This document shows, one piece after another, positions 51,020-59,824 of a stretch of DNA of 64,000 nt (its first letter is position 1; each line of letters starts with the position of its first letter). The DNA is taken from NCBI GenBank assembly GCA_001586195.1, contig CP014609.1:3842501-3906500 (forward strand). The letters are read 5' to 3'. The notes below the pieces were generated by a model. The model did no database searches. It worked only from the letters and a program-made list of their open reading frames with translations, and had not been told where the DNA came from. The position numbers and the translations under genes are program-made. This DNA comes from Solibacillus silvestris (GTDB lineage: Bacteria; Bacillota; Bacilli; Bacillales_A; Planococcaceae).

Positions 51020-52204
51020 TTACTGTAATACCCCTGCTTTGGTTAGTTGCTCGATTTGTTCTTTACTATAGCCATATGCAGCTAAAATTTCCTCGGTATG
51101 TTCACCCATTTTTGCCCCGACATGTTTATAAGTCGGCTCAACTCCGCTTATTTTCAGGGCAGTTCCAATTTGGCGTTGCGAGGATCCATCCGGTTTCTGA
51201 ACATCTACAAGCATATTCCTTTCTTTTATTTGCGGGTGTTCGCAAGCTTCGTCAAATGTAAGAACGGGCTCCACACATCCGTGGAAGTCTTCATTGAAAA
51301 TTTCTAGCCACTGATCAAATGTTTTCGAGCAAAACGCATCGGTAACCGCTTCCTTAAAGCGTTGCTGTGTATAGTAGGAGTCATTAAATGTGCTGTCGAT
51401 CAGTTCCGGAATGCCGAGCGCTTCACATAGCAGTTTACGAAACTGAGGCTCCAGGCTGCCGACTGAAAAATAGCGCCCGTCTTTCGTACGGTAGTAATCA
51501 TAAAATGTTCCGCCGTTTAAAATTTCCTCTTCTGGCTGAGGCGGACGGCCACTTCCGAGATATTGTGTGCCATATAAAGCATTCATAGAAAACACCGCAT
51601 CGGTCATCGAGACATCAATAAATTTCCCTTCGCCTGTTTTTTCACGGTGAAAAGCAGCCGCTAATATTCCGACAGCAGCATGCATTGTCCCGCCGGCAAT
51701 ATCCGCGATTTGAATTCCCATTGCAACAGGTTTTTTATCCTTTAAACGGGAATGATTGAGCACTCCGCCAATTGATAAGTAGTTATTATCATGGCCTGGC
51801 CGTGTTGCATATGGCCCGGTTTGTCCATAGCCTGTAATCGCACAGTAAATGAGGCGCGGATTGAATTCGCGCAATGTTTCATAGTCAATTCCAAGACGCT
51901 TCATCACACCTGGGCGGAACCCTTCAATGACAATGTCATAATCTTGGATAAGCTTTTTAATAATTTCAATGCTCTCCGCAGACTTTAAATTGAGCTGCAA
52001 AGATTTTTTTGAACGGTTTAAATGCTGATGGAAGTAAGATTCCTTATCTTCATCATACGGCGGCATAATCCGCATTAAATCAACACGGCGCTCTGATTCC
52101 ACATGAATAACATCTGCCCCAAGATCTGCAAACATCATTGACGCAAGCGGTCCCGGTAATAGCGAACAAAAATCCAAAACTTTTAACCCATTTAAAATAG
52201 TCAT
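51020..52204 (-). CDS. Class III CoA-transferase (CaiB/BaiF family)
   Basis: The 394-residue protein matches the formyl-CoA transferase/alpha-methylacyl-CoA racemase group: GLKVLDFCSLLPGPLASMMFADLGADVIHVE (core LPGPLASMMFADLGADV), NRSKKSLQLNLK, EGFRPGVMKRLG, and the catalytic aspartate in FIDVSMTDAVF. It moves CoA between organic acids or racemises 2-methylacyl-CoA. ATG 52204 has AAGGGGG 6 bases upstream; the ATG two codons earlier abuts that site. No companion acyl-CoA genes are adjacent. Confidence 0.9.
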   Translation of the reverse strand: MTILNGLKVLDFCSLLPGPLASMMFADLGADVIHVESERRVDLMRIMPPYDEDKESYFHQHLNRSKKSLQLNLKSAESIEIIKKLIQDYDIVIEGFRPGVMKRLGIDYETLREFNPRLIYCAITGYGQTGPYATRPGHDNNYLSIGGVLNHSRLKDKKPVAMGIQIADIAGGTMHAAVGILAAAFHREKTGEGKFIDVSMTDAVFSMNALYGTQYLGSGRPPQPEEEILNGGTFYDYYRTKDGRYFSVGSLEPQFRKLLCEALGIPELIDSTFNDSYYTQQRFKEAVTDAFCSKTFDQWLEIFNEDFHGCVEPVLTFDEACEHPQIKERNMLVDVQKPDGSSQRQIGTALKISGVEPTYKHVGAKMGEHTEEILAAYGYSKEQIEQLTKAGVLQ

Positions 52205-52243
52205 ACCCATCCCCCTTATGTGTTGAACAGTTGTTTTTGTAAG

Positions 52244-52379
52244 AAATATTGAATGTTAAGTGTGGAAAGTAGAAACCCTTTGCCGGAAAGTAGAACTTTT
52301 TGGCGCAAAAGTTGAATCAAATTAAGTGAAAGTAGAAAGCATTGGTGTCAAAGTGGAAAGTTCTGAATGAAAAGTAGAA
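52244..52379 (+). repeat. Phased array 3: GAAAGTAGAA at exact 21-bp period
   Basis: Copies begin at 52265, 52286, 52307 (AAAAGTTGAA), 52328, 52349 (CAAAGTGGAA) and 52370 (AAAAGTAGAA); every step is exactly 21. A weaker copy (AAATATTGAA) at 52244 is in phase. The intervening 11 bases are unrelated. The core differs from arrays 1 and 2 but shares TAGAA and the 21-bp period. It lies between the divergent CoA-transferase and S-layer genes, close to the CoA-transferase start. Confidence 0.9.
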
Positions 52380-52907
52380 CCAACGCCAAAATAAGAGCTT
52401 ATAAAATAGCAGATGACGCCAACGCTTTCAATAAAATATAAATATAAGAAAAAGAGTCCCCTTATTTTCTCGTTCTCTATTATCCATTATATTTTAAATA
52501 CTCTGAAAATTATAGTGCGAAAATAAGCAAATTGTGCAGAAATATAGAAAAAACAAACTTACATAGATTGTTCTCTATTCTTTTTTAAAAAAAAATAGCC
52601 CTAATGAGGAATAAAATATAAGTTTAGTGAATATTAACTAGTATAGAAACCCTATTAAAGATTAGAAAGTTTTTAGCTAGGGTAAAGTATGGATGGTTGG
52701 CTATTTATTTATAAGAACGATTTTGCTTTAGACATTTAAGTCGGAGCAGGGTCGTTCCTTTTTTTGTTCAAATATAGAAATCCAGAATTAAAATGAAAAA
52801 CTCCATAAATTTCATACAGTTTTGCACACCGCTAGCCGATATAAAGAGTAGAAGTTTTTACTAGATTGAACATGTTACGACATTTCAAAAGGGAGGGATT
52901 TTCTAAC
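52380..52907 (+). promoter_or_regulatory. Long AT-rich upstream/leader region of the S-layer gene
   Basis: No gene is visible. A hairpin ACCCTA/TAGGGT occurs near 52647-52684, and a terminator-like structure GAACGA (52715-52720) with TCGTTC (52752-52757) followed by TTTTTTT (52759-52765) lies 140 bases before the start, possibly an attenuator or the end of a short upstream transcript. S-layer genes often have long untranslated leaders. The promoter was not identified with confidence. GGGAGGG at 52891-52897 is the ribosome site. Confidence 0.45.
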
Positions 52908-55900
52908 ATGGACTCGAAAAAAGCACAAAAACTCTCGAAGGCAGCGGTCGCAACGGTTTTGGCGACAAGCGGTGTGCTAGTGGCAATGCCCCATCAGGCA
53001 AACGCCTATTCATTCAGTGATTTAAATCCAAATGCAGATTATTATGAGCCGATTATCGATTTAGCCAACCGTAAGATTGCAACAGGCTATTCAAACGGCA
53101 CATTTAAACCAAATACAGCGATTACTCGTGAAGATGCCGCAAAAATGCTGGCATTGACGATTGATGTAAATACAACAAATCCAAAAAATCCGGGCTTTAA
53201 AGACGTGACGGTAAATAATCCGAATTACCGTTATATCGCCGCATTGGCAGAGGCTGGTGTCATTAATGGCTATTCAGATAAAACCTTTAAACCAAAAGAG
53301 CCGATAACACGTGGTCAAATGGCGAAAATTTTAACACTCGGCTTCAAGTTTGGCATTTCAACAAAACTTAACCACGGTTTCAAGGACGTTTCAAATAAAA
53401 ATGCCAATGCGTATTTTATACAGACACTTTACGATTTGAATGTAACAAAAGGGAAAACGCCTGTTTCATTTGATCCGTTCAATACCGTAACACGCGGACA
53501 GATGGCGACATTTATTTGGCGTGCGGAAAAAGCGGACCGCGGCAATCCTGTCTACACAGTCGGGGATATTGTAGGGAATCAAATATACATAAACGGTGTC
53601 GCGTACACGGTGGCATCCCATTTACGCAGTATTATTAATGCGGGAAATCAAAATGTATTAAAAGGTGCTTACATTGAAGGAAGCTATTCAGGAAAGACCC
53701 TTCAAAACATTTCGAAGCTGACAATCAATGCAAGCGGAACTTCCTCGCGTTTACTGGCGCTTGATGGGGGCTATTCTTCTTTTGCAGGGGAACTTGTCAT
53801 TCATGGCAGTTATTTACGCTTCAAAAATATCAATTTTACAGGACGTGTGGAAGTAGCGGAAGCACCACGACGCTCGCTTGGCGCATTGGAAAATGTACGT
53901 ATTGCAAGTTTAGGAAGCTTCGCATCGTTTATCGACTGGGGAAAGCCAAATAATCCGGATAATGAGGATTTCCTGAACCCTAGTGAAAATGAGGATTTGC
54001 AGGAAAAGCCTGATCCGACAAAGCCGCCCCATTTGCAAAAGTACACAGAACGTATGGCCAATGTAAAGAAATATGTGGACTTTGAAAACTCCGATATACG
54101 TCAACTATATGTAACAGCGGACCGAACATTTTTAAAGGCCAACTATGATATCGACCGGATGACAGTGCAGGGAAATGTTGCAAATATGGAGCTGTATGCA
54201 AGCCCGAAAGCGATGTATATCGATACAGACTATAATGTCTCTATTTATGGCGTACATGATATTCAATATGTCTACAAAAATACATTGAAAAATGTGTATC
54301 TGAATACAGACAGCACGTATGATTATTATTACATTACATCAAGCAACGGCTTTACGAATCTTGGTACACATGCCTATATTTCTAAAGCGATTATCCCAAA
54401 CAACAAAACAGTAAATGATGTGTTTGACGATTATAAAATCGATGATCCGAACATTGGTTATGTAGAGGATGAAAACGGAAAACCGGTTGATCGTGACCCT
54501 GTGGAAAATACGATTATAACAGATGTAACGTCCCCATCCATTACACAACTGGATGTTGCAGCAGGCGGATCGACAGCCGATGTGACATTAACAGCCGATG
54601 AAGATGGAACGTACTACTATGTCATTAAAAAGGCCAATGAAAAAGCGCCATCGATCAGCGAGATTAAAACAGGCGGTACAAAATATAACGGCAATGGCCC
54701 ACTCGTAATGGACGAGCCTGTGAAATTTACGGTATCCGGCCTGGAAACGATGACGGACTATGTCATTTATGCAATTGTTATTGATGATGCGGACAATGTT
54801 TCAGAGAAGGAAGAGCAGGAGTTCTCGACAATTGATAACCGGCCACCGACATTCAGCTTGGATAAAGGAGAAAAGATGTACGGCGGAAAGCGCGTGCAAT
54901 TTGTCATTAAGGGCATTACGGAGCCAGGCGAATACTACTACTATATTCGCGAAAAATCGCCCGTTACGATGCCGGACCCGACTGTCGATGAAATTATGAA
55001 GCGCTATACAGGGAAAGGGACAATTACAAAACCTGAAGATATCGTCATTACCGAAACAAAATACGGCGCAACACCGGCGATCGGCGACATTAAGCCAAAT
55101 ACAGAGTATGAAATTTATGCGGTCATGGTCGACAAATCGGGTAATAAAATGCGCAACCCCGCACCGAAGATTGTGATTAAGACGGAGGGGCCTGATACGA
55201 CTTATCCGTATGTTATAAATACTGAATTAACACCTGCAAGTTCATCTAATTCAAACGAAGGTTATTTTTACATTTCAGTTAGTGAAGAGCTAGATAAAAC
55301 AAGTGCTGAAGATGTTAATAACTATGTGTTATCAGGAACCGGTATTGTCAATATTACAGGTCAAAAAGAAATCAAACCGAGTGAAGTAGTTTACTCTAAT
55401 AAACGTATTCGTATTAAAATCCCTTCTGTTACAGCGTTAGTAAATGGGGATACAATTCGTGCGACGATACTCCCAGGAGTAAAGGACCTAGCGGAAAATG
55501 AGTTTGAAAGTGCACTAACAGCTCCAGGAGGAAATCCGCCACGTAACTATGCGGTATATAACCATACTGATGCATTAGCACCAAAATTAAAAATTGATAA
55601 AGTTGAATCTTCACCAACAGACAACAAATTCTTAATTGATGTAACGACTAATAAAGCAGGTACTTACTATTACATGATATTAGAGAAGGGGTATTTTGAT
55701 AAAAACTCTAATATTACACCACGGGATTTTGTAGATGAGTTTGATTCTGAAACAGTAACAGGTGAATTCCAGTCAAATGGCTTAAATGACTATTTAGCTA
55801 AGGGTTCTGGACCGGCAGAACTAGGGAAAATCAAGTTACCCCCTATCTCAAGACCAAGTGGAGTTAGTGAATTTAAAGATTACGCAATTTATATTTTGCT

Positions 55901-57365
55901 AAGGGATCGTTCAGGAAAAATCTCAGTATGGGATCAAAAAACTTTGATTACTGATACGAAGCCACCTTTGACTTCGAATTATAATATTCAGTCACCAATA
56001 ACAGGAACAGAAAAATATAAAAACGAAACAGCTCTAATTACGTTTAATGCGGATGAAAATGGTACACTTCATGTTGCAGCAATTCCAAAATATAAGAAAG
56101 ATTTACCACCAAATAATAATAATTATATTTGGAATAAAGACTCCTCTGAAGTAAGTTATTTCAATACGAGTAGCGGCAAACTAGATACTTCACGGAGAGA
56201 TATTAATATTATTGATGATATTAACACATATAATAATGCTGCACGTGCGCAGTACTTTAAAGATTTTGCAAACAAAGCAGGAAAATATATTTCGAAAGAG
56301 TTTGAAGCTGGGAACCCTACAGTAACAATTGAAAATCTTGACCCACATATGGAATACAACTTTTTAATCGGTGTGGAAGATGCATACGGAAACTTTACTG
56401 TTCGAAAAGTAGATGAGGACAAACCGTTAACCTCTTCAGATCAACCAAATGGGGATTTAATTGTTGAGAATTTTTATACAGATGGTGTGAAGCCGCATAT
56501 TATCGATTCAACTCGAAATGATGCGGTTAAACCGATTGATCAAGCGTATGTTTTAGCGGAGAACGAAGCTCTAATTTATAGAGATAAATTAAACCCAAGT
56601 GATTCTGATTCATTACGATTTACTATTACATTTAATGAAACAATAATGCGTCAAAATACGGTAAACAGTTTTAATAAGAGTAATTTAAATGCTTCCAACT
56701 GGAAAGAAATTTTAGATATTACTGGAGACGGTGTATCGGAAGCGGATTTTGATTTTGTTTCTTATGTTGAAGGAACACCGGCTACAACAAATCAATCTAC
56801 TTTAGTAATTAAAGCAAAAGATGTTACAACTGCTAATAAAACAATATCAGTTACAATGGATGATTCAGAAAAGGCATATGATTATAAAGGACATAATCGA
56901 TTCGATGTCTCTAAAATTGGTAAGTATATTTACCCAATTGAATCATTGGCAGTTAATATTAAAGAAATTTTGAATTATGGAAATTACTTTGTTCGAATTA
57001 GAGTCGAATCTAGTATACCGGTGAAACATGGTCAACGCTTCTACTATGCAGTAATGAATAGTAATGCATCTACACCTCCAACCTTTGAAGATGCAAGAAG
57101 AGCTGCACAAGGTGGAACAAAAATAACGGGTATGACAATAGCTGGAACGAATATTATGGACGAAGCTCGTGACGGAAGCCGAATATGGGATTTAACATTA
57201 CCATCCAATGCAACAAATGTATTTGGGGGGGGACAAAAAATCTACTTCTTTACTGTTGATAATTTCGGTAACATAATACAGGCGAAGAATTCCGATGGTA
57301 CTGCGAATCATGTAGTTATTCCATCCATTGTGACTACACCAGCACCAAAACCTATTGATGATTAA
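52908..57365 (+). CDS. Large S-layer/surface protein with three SLH domains
   Basis: The 1485-residue protein is secreted: signal peptide MDSKKAQ...MPHQANA, cleaved after about residue 33. Three SLH domains follow (about 34-85, 100-150, 165-215), with FSDLNPNADYY, FKDVTVNNPNY, FKDVSNKNANA and the ITRE/ITRG/VTRG signatures; these bind pyruvylated wall polysaccharide. Next is a beta-rich region (about 220-530) and several fibronectin/Ig-like repeats, recognisable by TYYYVIKKA, EYYYYIREK, TYYYMILEK and RFYYAVMNS. No LPXTG. Base use changes near 55190. Start ATG 52908 with GGGAGGG 10 bases upstream. Major cell-surface lattice or adhesin. Confidence 0.93.
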   Translation: MDSKKAQKLSKAAVATVLATSGVLVAMPHQANAYSFSDLNPNADYYEPIIDLANRKIATGYSNGTFKPNTAITREDAAKMLALTIDVNTTNPKNPGFKDVTVNNPNYRYIAALAEAGVINGYSDKTFKPKEPITRGQMAKILTLGFKFGISTKLNHGFKDVSNKNANAYFIQTLYDLNVTKGKTPVSFDPFNTVTRGQMATFIWRAEKADRGNPVYTVGDIVGNQIYINGVAYTVASHLRSIINAGNQNVLKGAYIEGSYSGKTLQNISKLTINASGTSSRLLALDGGYSSFAGELVIHGSYLRFKNINFTGRVEVAEAPRRSLGALENVRIASLGSFASFIDWGKPNNPDNEDFLNPSENEDLQEKPDPTKPPHLQKYTERMANVKKYVDFENSDIRQLYVTADRTFLKANYDIDRMTVQGNVANMELYASPKAMYIDTDYNVSIYGVHDIQYVYKNTLKNVYLNTDSTYDYYYITSSNGFTNLGTHAYISKAIIPNNKTVNDVFDDYKIDDPNIGYVEDENGKPVDRDPVENTIITDVTSPSITQLDVAAGGSTADVTLTADEDGTYYYVIKKANEKAPSISEIKTGGTKYNGNGPLVMDEPVKFTVSGLETMTDYVIYAIVIDDADNVSEKEEQEFSTIDNRPPTFSLDKGEKMYGGKRVQFVIKGITEPGEYYYYIREKSPVTMPDPTVDEIMKRYTGKGTITKPEDIVITETKYGATPAIGDIKPNTEYEIYAVMVDKSGNKMRNPAPKIVIKTEGPDTTYPYVINTELTPASSSNSNEGYFYISVSEELDKTSAEDVNNYVLSGTGIVNITGQKEIKPSEVVYSNKRIRIKIPSVTALVNGDTIRATILPGVKDLAENEFESALTAPGGNPPRNYAVYNHTDALAPKLKIDKVESSPTDNKFLIDVTTNKAGTYYYMILEKGYFDKNSNITPRDFVDEFDSETVTGEFQSNGLNDYLAKGSGPAELGKIKLPPISRPSGVSEFKDYAIYILLRDRSGKISVWDQKTLITDTKPPLTSNYNIQSPITGTEKYKNETALITFNADENGTLHVAAIPKYKKDLPPNNNNYIWNKDSSEVSYFNTSSGKLDTSRRDINIIDDINTYNNAARAQYFKDFANKAGKYISKEFEAGNPTVTIENLDPHMEYNFLIGVEDAYGNFTVRKVDEDKPLTSSDQPNGDLIVENFYTDGVKPHIIDSTRNDAVKPIDQAYVLAENEALIYRDKLNPSDSDSLRFTITFNETIMRQNTVNSFNKSNLNASNWKEILDITGDGVSEADFDFVSYVEGTPATTNQSTLVIKAKDVTTANKTISVTMDDSEKAYDYKGHNRFDVSKIGKYIYPIESLAVNIKEILNYGNYFVRIRVESSIPVKHGQRFYYAVMNSNASTPPTFEDARRAAQGGTKITGMTIAGTNIMDEARDGSRIWDLTLPSNATNVFGGGQKIYFFTVDNFGNIIQAKNSDGTANHVVIPSIVTTPAPKPIDD

Positions 57366-57400
57366 CCTATATTATTCTTATTAATTTCACTCAATCCAAG

Positions 57401-57440
57401 CCAATTCCACAAAGCGAAAGCTGCGCGGAGTTGGTTTTTT
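57401..57440 (+). terminator. Terminator after the S-layer gene
   Basis: CCAATTCC pairs with GGAGTTGG (one wobble), followed by TTTTTT. Confidence 0.8.
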
Positions 57441-57792
57441 CTCTGAATTTTTATTCTGGGTGAAAACCCGCATTATTTAATTCCTAGAGATTTTCACATG
57501 TACAGAAGCACTTCTATAAGGATTCGGTGGAGTGTAACCAATGGCCCGATTTTAATGAAAAAGCTGTACAGTCTGTATCATAAGTAACTGAAGCTTTTGA
57601 AAAATCCCTCTAGAAGATGTATAAATAAGCGTTTTAGAGGGATTTGTTATTTATTGAAATTACTATAATATATTGTATAATCAATCAAATATACATATGG
57701 TTGTTTCAGCTTTAATTGACAGTAATGGAAAGAGGAATAGGGATTGTTCCAAACTTGAGTAGGCATTTACTATAGGAAACCGGGAGCGGATT
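57441..57792 (+). other. Intergenic region before the GGDEF gene
   Basis: No gene is visible. A perfect 11-bp inverted repeat AAATCCCTCTA (57602-57612) / TAGAGGGATTT (57635-57645) forms a hairpin without a proper T run. TTGACA occurs at 57716-57721 but has no convincing -10 partner. Confidence 0.5.
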
Positions 57793-59202
57793 ATGAAAAA
57801 ACAAGATTTGAATTTACTGCAGCAGAAGGTGACTATGCTTAGAGCTGAAGGGAAATACAAGGATACAATAGAAGCTGGATATGAACTTCTTAAGGTGGGC
57901 ATAGAATTAAAAGATTATAAATCAATTTTAACTGCATATATAAATAATGCAGCATCTTTTTATTGCGTAGGCGATATTGAAGAGGCTTTCAATTGTATTG
58001 ACCAGTATACGGAAGTTTGTACTAAACATGGTGATGAAGCAGATTGGGTAAATTTATACAATGTCTCCTTTTTATTATATGAAACAAACAAAGATTACAT
58101 AAAAGCAAAAGAAACATTGGAAAAATCCATTCAGCTAGCGGGAAAATTGGAAAAGTATAATATTGTCAGTAACGGATACAGCAATCTTAGTCATGTCTAT
58201 ATGATGGAAGGGAATTTTGAAAAGGCTTTAGAAATGGCTAGATTAGGGCTTGAAATGGCCAAGTTACATAAACCGGTATCATTCATTTTAGCATTTAGGG
58301 TCAAACTGAATCTTGCCAAATCATATATTGGTCTTGAAGATTTAGAAGCTTCCAAGTCACTTATAGATGACATGATCCATGAACCACTATTAGAAGATTT
58401 TAAAAGAGAAAAAGCGCAGTGTTATGACTTACAGGGCGCCTGGTACACAAAAAGCAAGCTATATGCAGAAGCTTATGAATCCTTTACGAATGCAAAAAAT
58501 ATTGTTGAGGAATATAACGATGTCAACTTATTAAAAACGATTCAGGAAGAACGCTGCAAATTGAGTGAATTAATGAATAATGTACAATTAGGTTATACCG
58601 TACAAAAAGAATACATCGCCCTGCTCAATGAAATTAGCGAACGTCAAATTGCTTTGTCAGCGCTCAAGCTCGACATTAAGCATAGGGTTTCAGCTATAAA
58701 AGCAAAGGCAAATATAGATTATTTGACAGGTTTATATAACCGGAGTTATTTGGAGGGAACTGCTAACGAATGGTTACAGGAAGCCTCCATTAACAATGAA
58801 TCTATTCAATGTTTAGTGCTTGATATTGATAATTTTAAAGGGATTAACGATGAATTTGGGCATCTTTTCGGTGATGAAGCCATCAAACTTGTTAGCAAGG
58901 CATGCTCAAGTACGCTAAAAGAAAATGAACTGATAGGCCGTTATGGTGGAGATGAATTCGTTGTAATATTAAGGGGTGCTACACGTGAAGAAGGCTTGTT
59001 AAAAGCGAAGCAAATAAATCATAGCATACGTAACTTGTGCATCAATAAAGATGGAAAAACAGTGAAGATAAAGGTCAGTATTGGGATGTCAAATAACTTG
59101 AACAGAAAAGTAGAAACCTTTGAAAATTTATTCTATTCTGCGGACATGGCATTATATGAAGCAAAAAAAGGCGGGAAAAATCAAATTCGTGTTAGTCGAT
59201 AA
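57793..59202 (+). CDS. TPR-GGDEF diguanylate cyclase
   Basis: Residues about 1-270 form tetratricopeptide-like helical repeats, followed by a coiled coil (about 270-310) and a GGDEF domain (about 315-469) with YLTGLYNRSYLEG, DIDNFKGINDEFGH and an intact RYGGDEF (GGDEF 385-389). It should make c-di-GMP from GTP. The inhibitory RxxD site five residues before GGDEF is absent (KENE there), so product inhibition may be missing. It is cytoplasmic, with no membrane helices. CGGGAGCGG is the ribosome site. Confidence 0.9.
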   Translation: MKKQDLNLLQQKVTMLRAEGKYKDTIEAGYELLKVGIELKDYKSILTAYINNAASFYCVGDIEEAFNCIDQYTEVCTKHGDEADWVNLYNVSFLLYETNKDYIKAKETLEKSIQLAGKLEKYNIVSNGYSNLSHVYMMEGNFEKALEMARLGLEMAKLHKPVSFILAFRVKLNLAKSYIGLEDLEASKSLIDDMIHEPLLEDFKREKAQCYDLQGAWYTKSKLYAEAYESFTNAKNIVEEYNDVNLLKTIQEERCKLSELMNNVQLGYTVQKEYIALLNEISERQIALSALKLDIKHRVSAIKAKANIDYLTGLYNRSYLEGTANEWLQEASINNESIQCLVLDIDNFKGINDEFGHLFGDEAIKLVSKACSSTLKENELIGRYGGDEFVVILRGATREEGLLKAKQINHSIRNLCINKDGKTVKIKVSIGMSNNLNRKVETFENLFYSADMALYEAKKGGKNQIRVSR

Positions 59203-59241
59203 TATGAATTAGTGAAAAGAATATAATAGTTATTTGGTAGG

Positions 59242-59276
59242 GGACACGATTCAAATATGAATCCGTGTCTTTTTTT
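59242..59276 (+). terminator. Terminator after the GGDEF gene
   Basis: GACACGATTC pairs with GAATCCGTGTC (one bulged C), followed by TTTTTTT. Confidence 0.88.
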
Positions 59277-59650
59277 GTTGTGATGTTGTAAACAAGAAAT
59301 ATGCATTATTAGTGGTGTTACAACTGGATTATTCTACTGTAGAAATTTAGGGAAAGCTTCGCAGTCTTTTCTTTAAACGTTATACAAAGTTGATAACTAT
59401 TTGATAAGGTTAATAAAACGATATGACTTGCGAGTTGAAAATGAAAAAGATGAATAGGGCTTAATAAAATAGGTTAAGAGCAATAAATTAAGGGTAAACG
59501 ATTTAGAAGGAAAATAAAAAAATAAAGATACACAGCGATTAAAAGGTTATACATTTTTATAATTATTGTATAATGTTAAGTGAAGGGCGATCTATCTATA
59601 TACATAAGGAAGAACGAGCGTAACCGAATAATTATTAGGGGAGCTCAAAT
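59277..59650 (+). promoter_or_regulatory. Upstream region and promoter of the carotenoid operon
   Basis: This AT-rich region carries no gene. TTATAC (59547-59552), a 16-base spacer and TATAAT (59569-59574) make a plausible sigma-A promoter about 75 bases before the first start codon. GGGGAG at 59639-59644 precedes ATG 59651. No sigma-B promoter was recognised. Confidence 0.6.
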
Positions 59651-59824
59651 ATGAATAAAAAAGTCATTGTTATGGGAGCTAGTGCAGCAGGAATGGCTAG
59701 TACAATTCGCTTGCAACAAGAGGGTTACGAGGTGGAGCTGTTTGAAAAGGATGCACTGCCGGGAGGGGCAGATTCGAGTCTAAACAAAAAGATTACAGAG
59801 GGGGAAACACAATATGTCAGGTAA
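59651..59824 (+). pseudogene. Truncated FAD-dependent desaturase-like open frame (57 codons)
   Basis: The frame begins MNKKVIVMGASAAGMAS and continues through YEVELFEKDALPGGA, exactly the N-terminal dinucleotide-binding fold of a CrtN/CrtP-type carotenoid desaturase, then stops after 57 codons, overlapping the crtP start by 11 bases. The usual GxGxxG reads GASAAG. GGGGAG is 6-7 bases before ATG, so it is probably translated. CrtP downstream has its own complete N-terminus, so this is not a frameshift of it. Likely the remnant of a deleted second desaturase (such as crtN), with residues after about 41 from joined sequence. Confidence 0.7.
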
